A stretch of DNA of 5,255 nucleotides. Source: Dehalococcoidia bacterium. Its GTDB lineage: Bacteria > Chloroflexota > Dehalococcoidia > SZUA-161. Shown here piece by piece: positions 1 to 4,498 of the stretch; position 1 is the first letter of the stretch, and each line of letters begins with the position of its first letter. The notes beneath the pieces are model-generated. The model had not been told where the DNA came from. It worked only from the letters and a program-made list of their open reading frames with translations, and ran no database searches. The DNA is taken from positions 1 to 5,255 of the forward strand of contig JACUUS010000158.1 of assembly GCA_014859215.1 (NCBI GenBank). The letters are read 5' to 3'. A program made the position numbers and the translations under genes.

Positions 1-176
1 AGCTTCGGCGACGCGATGCTGATTCTGTAAGGCGAATATTCCGGGCAGGTCAACGGCCAGAGTCACAGACCCGCACAATATCGTCAGACCGCCCGCCGGT
101 GGCTTCTATTGACGCAGTATAACAATCTCGATGTGACTGGGTCTCGCGATGGCGCTTGGGCGCTGTCGGATATTGG

Positions 177-185
177 TGCTAAAAT
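177..185 (+). promoter_or_regulatory. Candidate extended -10 promoter element for the ubiquitin-like gene
   Basis: TGCTAAAAT fits the extended -10 pattern TGnTATAAT with one mismatch in the hexamer. A poor -35 (TTGGGC at 156-161) sits 18 bp upstream. Transcription would start near 192, giving a leader of about 29 nt to the GTG at 221. The element lies inside the upstream open frame, so it may be chance if that frame is really coding. It would matter most if the upstream gene is dead. Confidence 0.35.
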
Positions 186-205
186 AGAAGCTGGACGGCC
201 TACAC

Positions 206-212
206 GAGGGGG
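206..212 (+). promoter_or_regulatory. Shine-Dalgarno site deciding the start of the ubiquitin-like gene
   Basis: GAGGGGG sits 8 nt before GTG 221 but abuts GTG 212. This spacing is the reason for choosing 221 as the start and trimming three residues from the longest reading frame. Confidence 0.5.
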
Positions 213-220
213 TGGTTGAG

Positions 221-457
221 GTGGCGAGACATGGTATCCACGTTTTTGTAAACAGCCGCAAGGTAGAGCTGGACTCCCGCGAGCTTACAGGCGCGGAGCT
301 CCTCCAGCGCGCGGGATTCGAGACGCAGCACTGGGATATATACAGGCTTGAGAACCCGTCTGATCTAAAGGGCAGCCGTGTTACCTGCGAGGAAACGCTT
401 CAGGTCCGGGACGGGGACTTCTTCCGGGTTGTCCAGGGCCATGCGTCCTGCGGGTGA
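221..457 (+). CDS. Small Multi-ubiquitin-family beta-grasp protein, single domain with C-terminal glycine
   Basis: This 78-residue protein (81 if started at GTG 212) resembles the prokaryotic Multi-ubiquitin domain (Pfam Multi_ubiq), a ubiquitin-like beta-grasp fold. Diagnostic stretches are a first strand with the F-V-N turn (residues 6-17, IHVFVNSRKVEL), the helix motif L-T-G-x-x-L-L-x-x-A-G (22-32), a second strand pair around WDIYRL (38-43), and a closing strand after an R-D-G-D turn (63-71, FFRVV). The chain ends H-A-S-C-G, so the last residue is glycine, as needed for conjugation, although there is no di-glycine. GTG 221 is preferred because GAGGGGG at 206-212 lies 8 nt upstream; it would touch or overlap GTG 212. 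In known systems relatives are encoded beside E1-like, E2-like and JAB proteins. None is seen here, so the role (protein modifier, or decayed remnant) is open. The family call is from motif memory, not a search. Confidence 0.72.
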   Translation: MARHGIHVFVNSRKVELDSRELTGAELLQRAGFETQHWDIYRLENPSDLKGSRVTCEETLQVRDGDFFRVVQGHASCG

Positions 458-578
458 AGAGAGGGCACATCTCGGCTATCGCGCGGGCAGACACCCCTCA
501 AAGATCAAGAGATCGCGTTATGCTCGCCGGGACGCATTGTCAGAGGATGCTTCGAGATTACAATCCGGGAGGTTGAGC

Positions 579-1061
579 ATGGCCGCTGATTCCGGGGTGA
601 TGGCTGAACTGAGACAGTTCATAGGAACGGTAACCGCGCCAGGCCTCAACGAGGTCGAGAGGGGGGCTATCAGGAGGTACGCGGAGGCGGTGGAAGACCC
701 GAATCGGCTTTACAGCGATTTCGAGTACGCTGCCGGTAGCAGGTTCGGGGGGTTGATAGCTCCGCCCGGCTTCTTCGGGTGGCCGCTCAAGGTGAGCACG
801 GCCGCTATGGAGGTCATGGCTCCCGTTTTCGAGACCGTCTTAAAGGCTGGCCTTTTCCGCATTCTGGACGCGGGCGTGGAATACGATTTCTTCTTGCCTG
901 TCCGCGCGGACGATATTCTGACCTGGTACGCCAGGTTCGCGGACGCATCGGAGAGGGAAGGAAAGGCGGGCCGGATGGTCTTCCTGACCATGGAGCTTGT
1001 CTATCTGAACCAGAACGGCGACACGGTTGCCAGGCGCAGGCAGACCTTCCTCGCTCGATAA
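579..1061 (+). CDS. MaoC N-terminal-like / FAS1-type dehydratase subunit (single hotdog domain)
   Basis: This 160-residue protein fits the MaoC_dehydrat_N (FAS1-like dehydratase) family, which hydrates or dehydrates acyl-CoA or acyl-ACP substrates in the cytoplasm. The N-terminal half has the family pattern: G-A-I-R-R-Y-A-E-A-V (29-38), D-P-N-x-L-Y (40-45), then GGLIAPPGF (57-65). The C-terminal half shows the hotdog strands: G-V-E-Y-D-F with L-P-V-R-A-D-D, then a long strand ending N-Q-N-G-D-T-V-A-R-R-R. In catalytic R-hydratases the D-x-N-P-x-H motif supplies Asp and His. Here the His position is Tyr (45), as in the non-catalytic HadA/HadC-type half, so a catalytic partner subunit is expected; none is visible in the window. 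The start is ATG 579, preceded by GGGAGG at 567-572 with a 6-nt spacer. The frame is open back to 378, but that extension overlaps the ubiquitin-like gene and looks non-coding. ATG 600 is a less likely start. Substrate is unknown. Confidence 0.82.
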   Translation: MAADSGVMAELRQFIGTVTAPGLNEVERGAIRRYAEAVEDPNRLYSDFEYAAGSRFGGLIAPPGFFGWPLKVSTAAMEVMAPVFETVLKAGLFRILDAGVEYDFFLPVRADDILTWYARFADASEREGKAGRMVFLTMELVYLNQNGDTVARRRQTFLAR

Positions 1062-1085
1062 AGCCGATGCGGCTCTGTTCTCTTT
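1062..1085 (+). terminator. Weak candidate hairpin terminator after the MaoC-like gene
   Basis: Immediately after the TAA, AGCCG (1062-1066) and CGGCT (1070-1074) can pair around a 3-nt loop, followed by a T-rich but interrupted tail (CTGTTCTCTTT). The 5-bp stem is short for an intrinsic terminator. It fits the new promoter candidate downstream, which implies a transcription-unit boundary here. Confidence 0.3.
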
Positions 1086-1144
1086 GCGTTGCTGCGAGTG
1101 ATGTTGCTGCCGAAGTCTGCCCGGTGGCACGCTGTGGACGATAG

Positions 1145-1153
1145 TGTTATGCT
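1145..1153 (+). promoter_or_regulatory. Extended -10 promoter element directly upstream of the DUF454 gene
   Basis: TGTTATGCT matches the extended -10 pattern TGn plus a TATAAT-like hexamer (TATGCT at 1148-1153). A start site seven bases past the hexamer falls at about 1160, the A of the first ATG of the next gene. No convincing -35 is present; TGGCAC at 1125-1130 is at the right distance but a poor match. Confidence 0.4.
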
Positions 1154-1159
1154 AACGGC

Positions 1160-1660
1160 ATGACTATGAGAAACAGGATGGTTGGGCGGCTCTACGTTGC
1201 CGCGGGCATGGTATGCCTGGGGCTCGGGGTGCTGGGGGCCTTCCTGCCTCTTCTTCCCACTACCCCGTTCCTGCTTCTCGCCGCCGCCTGTTTTGCCAGG
1301 GGTTCAACCAAATTCTATAACTGGCTCATCAATAACCGCTGGTTCGGCCGGTGTATAAGGGACTACCGGGAAGGAAGAGGCATCCCGAAAAGACTGAAGG
1401 TTTTCACGCTGCTGCTGCTGTGGGTTACGATCGGGTGCTCGGCAGCGTTCGCCGTTGACAGTCTTCTTATCAGGATAATCCTGGCCTTGATTGCGGTCGG
1501 GGTCACCGCGCACATACTGTCCATCCAGACCGCGAAGGTCGAGAGGAATCCATCCGGGAGCCTGTCCGGCTTTCACATCAATTCCGCCGGGCCGGACCAT
1601 TTACGGCAGGCGAGTACTGTAGAAGGAGAGAACAACCGTGAACCTGGCAGAGGCTATTAA
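1160..1660 (+). CDS. YbaN/DUF454 family inner-membrane protein
   Basis: This 166-residue membrane protein belongs to the DUF454 (YbaN-like) family, whose biochemical function is not known. The signature is clear: a first hydrophobic segment with G-x-L-G-A-F-L-P-L-L-P-T-T-P-F at 23-37, continuing through LLLAAACFARGS (38-49), then W-L-I-N-N (55-59), F-G-x-x-I-R-D-Y (62-69), and G-R-G-I-P-K-R-x-K (72-80). Two further hydrophobic segments follow at about 81-99 and 102-122. Family members usually end soon after the last segment, near 115-130 residues. Here a hydrophilic tail of about 40 residues (127-166) follows and overlaps the nitroreductase start by 23 bp. No Shine-Dalgarno site precedes ATG 1160, so the transcript may be leaderless; ATG 1166 and 1178 are alternatives with no better site. 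It probably heads the unit with the next two genes. Confidence 0.85.
   Translation: MTMRNRMVGRLYVAAGMVCLGLGVLGAFLPLLPTTPFLLLAAACFARGSTKFYNWLINNRWFGRCIRDYREGRGIPKRLKVFTLLLLWVTIGCSAAFAVDSLLIRIILALIAVGVTAHILSIQTAKVERNPSGSLSGFHINSAGPDHLRQASTVEGENNREPGRGY
1623..1630 (+). promoter_or_regulatory. Shine-Dalgarno site inside the DUF454 gene, serving the nitroreductase
   Basis: AAGGAGAG lies 7 nt before GTG 1638 and inside the last codons of the upstream gene. It fixes the nitroreductase start and indicates translational coupling across the 23-bp overlap. Confidence 0.75.
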
Positions 1661-2342
1661 CTCCAGGAGAAGTATTCGGGCTTTCAAGTCTGATCCAGTC
1701 CCCCGGCATATTCTGGAGGAACTACTCGAGGTGGCGCTTCGGGCGCCGTCATGGGGAAACACCCAGCCCTGGGAGTTCGCCGTCGTTACCGGGCCGACGC
1801 TTGACAGGATAAAACAACTCTACGTGGATAGCGCGGACAGGCCGCCATACCCGGACCTTGCGGGGCCGAGGGTTTTTAGCGATCCTTTTCTGGCCCGGCG
1901 GCGCGCTTTGGGCATCAGACTTTTCGAAATCATGGGGATCGGGCGGGAGGACAGGGACAAGAGAAAGCAGTGGGAGCTGCGCGGGCTCAGGCTCTTTGAT
2001 GCGCCATGCGCAATCTATATCTACACAGACCGTCCTTTCTACACGCAGGACGGCGTGCCGAACGCGTACCCGGTCTTTGACTGCGGTCTCATCGCCGGGA
2101 ACATTACCCTGCTGGCCGGCAGCTACGGACTTGGTACGATGCTCTCTATGCAGTCAATAAGCTACCCTGACATTCTCAAGAAGGAGCTGGATATCCCTGA
2201 CTCGAAGCTCATTGTTCTCGGGATTGCGGTCGGGTACCCTGACCGGGAAAATCCTCTCAATGAATTCCAGTCAGAAAGGGATTCTCTGGACAAGATGGCC
2301 AGGTGGTACGGTTTCGGCGGAGGAGGATCGAAGAGTGAGTGA
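1638..2342 (+). CDS. FMN-dependent nitroreductase family oxidoreductase
   Basis: This 234-residue protein is a nitroreductase-superfamily flavoprotein that would use NAD(P)H to reduce nitro groups, quinones, enones or a similar acceptor in the cytoplasm. The FMN-phosphate motif S-R-R-S-I-R-A-F lies at 9-16, and the second FMN-binding motif A-P-S-W-G-N-T-Q-P-W-E-F at 36-47. The mid-region FDCGLIAGNITLLAGSYGLG is the central helix and the G-L-G-T turn. The C-terminal L-G-I-A-V-G-Y-P-D (ending near 202) is the usual family ending, followed by a charged tail with GGGGSKSE. Length is normal or slightly long; the insertion around 64-112 is rich in Arg and aromatics and probably shapes the substrate or dimer pocket. 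GTG 1638 is supported by a strong Shine-Dalgarno site. The gene overlaps both neighbours, by 23 bp upstream and 8 bp downstream. Substrate cannot be assigned from sequence. Confidence 0.92.
   Translation: MNLAEAINSRRSIRAFKSDPVPRHILEELLEVALRAPSWGNTQPWEFAVVTGPTLDRIKQLYVDSADRPPYPDLAGPRVFSDPFLARRRALGIRLFEIMGIGREDRDKRKQWELRGLRLFDAPCAIYIYTDRPFYTQDGVPNAYPVFDCGLIAGNITLLAGSYGLGTMLSMQSISYPDILKKELDIPDSKLIVLGIAVGYPDRENPLNEFQSERDSLDKMARWYGFGGGGSKSE
2319..2327 (+). promoter_or_regulatory. Strong Shine-Dalgarno site deciding the start of the small membrane protein
   Basis: GGAGGAGGA lies about 8 nt before GTG 2335 and within the last codons of the nitroreductase gene. The longer frame back to 2212 lies wholly inside the nitroreductase and has no comparable site, so GTG 2335 is the start. 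Confidence 0.7.
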
Positions 2343-2655
2343 TGTCGCCGTACTGGTCATTCTATTCCTGGTGCTGCTGGCGGCGCTGTTTTTGATCCCG
2401 CGGTTGATGATGGGTAGAGCCGTCCGCTCTATCATTCGGGCCTTCAGGCAGAACCTCGCTCTGAACGAGAAAAACGCGAAGACGCTGGATGAACTGGGCA
2501 TCGGACCCGCGAACAGGAGATGGTTTGGATTGCGCGATTACAAGCCCGCCGCATTGCAGGCGCTGGTGAATGCGAATATCATCCGGACTGCCGAGGACGG
2601 CAGGTTCTATCTTTCCGAGGAGAGCCTGGCGTCCACCGGGTTGGAACGCCGCTAG
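2335..2655 (+). CDS. Small membrane-anchored protein of unknown function with winged-helix-like C-terminus
   Basis: This 106-residue protein is not one I can name. It starts with V-S-D and a single hydrophobic segment (about 4-22, VAVLVILFLVLLAALFLIP), followed by R-L-M-M-G-R-A-V-R. The positive charges after the membrane span suggest an N-out, C-in anchor. The soluble part has a helical stretch (about 28-52) with several Arg and Asn, a short R-R-W-F-G-L-R-D-Y-K-P segment, a helix ALQALVNANII, then T-A-E-D-G-R-F-Y-L-S-E-E. That helix, hairpin and L-S-E pattern looks like a winged-helix ending, which is an impression only. GTG 2335 has a strong Shine-Dalgarno site and overlaps the nitroreductase stop by 8 bp, so the two are almost surely co-translated. 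A membrane-tethered regulator or scaffold is possible but unproven. Confidence 0.7.
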   Translation: MSDVAVLVILFLVLLAALFLIPRLMMGRAVRSIIRAFRQNLALNEKNAKTLDELGIGPANRRWFGLRDYKPAALQALVNANIIRTAEDGRFYLSEESLASTGLERR

Positions 2656-2678
2656 TAATACGGGCATCGTCATCCCGC

Positions 2679-2701
2679 AGCCTGGAACAGCACAGCAGGC
2701 T
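2679..2701. terminator. Inverted repeat between the convergent gene blocks, possible terminator
   Basis: AGCCTG (2679-2684) and CAGGCT (2696-2701) are a perfect 6-bp inverted repeat around an 11-nt loop, in the 45-bp gap between the two convergent stops. The right arm touches the stop codon of the minus-strand gene. Neither side has a clean T-run (TCATCCTTT on the plus side), so strong intrinsic termination is doubtful. Confidence 0.3.
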
Positions 2702-4431
2702 CATCCTTTGCGGTTGAATGATCTCCTGGCCTTCCGGATCGCTTCTCTCGTGGCCTCGACAAGGGAATCGGGTTCCTCTTTCCCCGGCTCTTCCCAGGGC
2801 TTGCCCAGTCCCATGTCCGCAGCGATTATCTTGTAGCAGTTGTAGGCGGCGTCCGCGCTTGCGTTCGAACCGACATGCCAGCAGCCGCCCGTGCAGTACA
2901 GGTTGCGTACAGGCGTGCGGTGATTGGCAAGTTCCGGGATCGGTCTGTTAGCTCCCCGCTGCGAAAGCGACTGGTCAATGCCGGAGAAGTTCCCGTCAGG
3001 GGCCAGGTTCTTGAGACGCACATTGTCCCAGGGACTGTTCGTGTCCACTCCAATAATATTGTCCCAGTTCATGTTGTCTGCGAACTTGCCCCAGATCTTG
3101 ACCATGTCCTCGGCGAATCGGGTTTTAAGTTTTAGCCACTCTTTTTCACTGAGGTCACTTGCCCGCGGCCCCTGCATCTCGTTCTGGGCCACGTGCTTGC
3201 CGGGTGGAGCATACGAGGGGTCTGCCAGGCTGTGGCACCAGACCACCGGATTGTATTCCTCGGACGGAGGCATTACTCCCATATTCGCGTAATGGCATTC
3301 CCGGGCGATGTGTTCGAGATTGGCTTCTTCAGCCAGTCCCAGCCACATGGTCTCATTAATATCGGGATTGAACGCTGCCGCGTGATATTTCGGGGCCTCA
3401 TGAAGGGCGTATGTGTACCACATCAGGTTGCCGATATTGTGCGTGGTAAGGTTTTCGATTCTGCGGGCTATCCTCTCGCCGACTATATCCTTACCCAGGA
3501 GTTCGAGGCACAGTTGAGCCGGGCTCAGACCGGCGCTTACCACGAGCTTGCCGGCAGCCACTTCCGTCCCATCGGCCAGACAGATGCCCGTAGCCGCGCC
3601 GTTCTCAGTTATGACCTTTGTGACCTCCGCGTGCGTGAAGAACTTGCAGCCTTCCTGGACCAGGACCTGGTGAGCGGCGTGCGCCAGCTGATGGGTGCCG
3701 CCCCTGGCGTAGCCTATGGTGGGCAGAGTCCCCATCATGCCCATGGTCTCGGCTCCCTGCGAGGGATCGTTCACGTTGCGGGCCGCGGATACTATGAACC
3801 GGCATATACAGTACTGGAGCTCAGGGCTTTCAAAAAACTCCCGCGAGGCGCGGAGCGGAGTCGCTGAAAGGACGAGCGAGTCGGGATCGAAGCCCGCTTC
3901 CAGGACCTTCGGATAGATCGCGACCTGTCTTTCCATGAACTCCGGCGCAAGCTGCCACTCGTGGGGGTTGAACAGGGGATCGATCATGACCCGCAGGTAT
4001 TCATCGCTGTCGGTAAGCTCGCTGGCCTTGATCCACTTTTCGGCATCTCTTTCCGAGAACCGCGCTATTTCCCTGGCTGTGCGTTCCTGGGTGGGATCAT
4101 GCTTGCGGCTGTATATAGCCAGGCAGGTGCCGTTATTCCTGAAAATAGAGCCGTCGCTAACCAGGTATTGATCGTACTGGCCGCCGTAGTCCCAGTATTC
4201 CGGGAAATCGCGCCACAGCGGCGCGTAATACCAGGGCAGGATGATATTGGCGTGAGTATTGCCGCGGAAACCCGGGGCGGCGGTCTCCTCCGTTGCCAGC
4301 CCGCCTCCTATTTCGTGCCTTCTTTCAAAAATGCCCACGGTCATGCCCGCGTACCTGGTGAGATACATCGCCAGCATCAGTCCCTTGTTGCCGCCGCCCG
4401 CGATGACCGCGTCAAACTTCAGGTCAGCCAT
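2701..4431 (-). CDS. Phytoene-dehydrogenase-like FAD-dependent oxidoreductase with divergent C-terminus
   Basis: This 576-residue protein belongs to the COG1233-type NAD(P)/FAD-dependent oxidoreductases (phytoene desaturase and PYROXD2-like). The N-terminal Rossmann dinucleotide motif is G-G-G-N-K-G (12-17) with the ribose-binding Glu at 36 (I-F-E-R-R) and the following G-G-G-L-A (42-46). The middle has the expected substrate-domain mix, with a G-G-T-H-Q-L-A segment as found before the second FAD-contacting strand. The C-terminal FAD region is unusual: R-N-L-Y-C-T-G-G-C-W-H-V-G-S-N-A-S-A-D-A (about 509-528) replaces the family's usual C-G-x-x-x-x-P-G-G-G. ATG 4431 is preferred over TTG 4437 because AAGGAG (4439-4444) lies 7 nt upstream of the ATG. 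The gene follows a related gene by 67 bp on the same strand. Substrate is unknown; a desaturase, isomerase or amine-oxidase-type reaction is possible. Confidence 0.87.
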   Translation of the reverse strand: MADLKFDAVIAGGGNKGLMLAMYLTRYAGMTVGIFERRHEIGGGLATEETAAPGFRGNTHANIILPWYYAPLWRDFPEYWDYGGQYDQYLVSDGSIFRNNGTCLAIYSRKHDPTQERTAREIARFSERDAEKWIKASELTDSDEYLRVMIDPLFNPHEWQLAPEFMERQVAIYPKVLEAGFDPDSLVLSATPLRASREFFESPELQYCICRFIVSAARNVNDPSQGAETMGMMGTLPTIGYARGGTHQLAHAAHQVLVQEGCKFFTHAEVTKVITENGAATGICLADGTEVAAGKLVVSAGLSPAQLCLELLGKDIVGERIARRIENLTTHNIGNLMWYTYALHEAPKYHAAAFNPDINETMWLGLAEEANLEHIARECHYANMGVMPPSEEYNPVVWCHSLADPSYAPPGKHVAQNEMQGPRASDLSEKEWLKLKTRFAEDMVKIWGKFADNMNWDNIIGVDTNSPWDNVRLKNLAPDGNFSGIDQSLSQRGANRPIPELANHRTPVRNLYCTGGCWHVGSNASADAAYNCYKIIAADMGLGKPWEEPGKEEPDSLVEATREAIRKARRSFNRKG

Positions 4432-4438
4432 TAGCAAG

Positions 4439-4444
4439 CTCCTT
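4439..4444 (-). promoter_or_regulatory. Shine-Dalgarno site deciding the start of the downstream flavoprotein
   Basis: On the minus strand AAGGAG sits 7 nt before ATG 4431 and only 1 nt before the in-frame TTG at 4437, so ATG 4431 is the probable start. Confidence 0.65.
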
Positions 4445-4498
4445 CAGGCTTTTCTTGTGCTGTTGCTGCTTTTCCTGGTCCGGTCTTTCCCAGACAGG

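Larger units (their letters stand above)
1..219 (+). pseudogene. Partial or broken ORF upstream of the ubiquitin-like gene, in-frame TAA at 28-30
   Basis: Read from base 1, the frame gives nine residues (SFGDAMLIL), a TAA at 28-30, then 62 open codons to a TGA at 217-219. The second part looks like real protein rather than noise: an Arg/Gln-rich stretch, then RRWLLLTQYNNLDV and a segment around WALSDIGAKI that resembles the end of a winged-helix fold. That resemblance is only an impression. No ATG follows the TAA in frame; the only candidate starts are TTG at 109 and GTG at 133, neither with a good Shine-Dalgarno site. The final TGA lies one base before the GTG at 221 of the next gene, the spacing expected of a coupled operon. 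I infer the 3' end of a gene with a nonsense mutation or frameshift. It could instead be a gene ending at 30 followed by non-coding DNA. No family is recognised. Confidence 0.35.

Noticed and set aside
109..123. TTGACG (109-114) and TATAAC (118-123) as a sigma70 promoter
   Set aside because: The spacing is only 3 bp, which cannot form a working promoter.
519..524. TATGCT as a -10 box for the MaoC-like gene
   Set aside because: There is no TGn extension and no -35-like sequence at the right distance, so it is not distinguishable from chance.
378..578. Long in-frame N-terminal extension of the MaoC-like gene from ATG 378
   Set aside because: It overlaps the ubiquitin-like gene, is Arg/Ser-rich without family resemblance, and ATG 579 has a good Shine-Dalgarno site.
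1125..1140. Sigma54 promoter starting with TGGCACG at 1125
   Set aside because: The -12 part reads GGACG instead of TTGCA and lacks the required GC, so only half the motif is present.
3193..3867. Long plus-strand frame of 224 codons opposite the downstream flavoprotein
   Set aside because: It is antisense to a clear, motif-bearing gene; such frames are expected in GC-rich coding DNA, and it shows no recognisable protein features.
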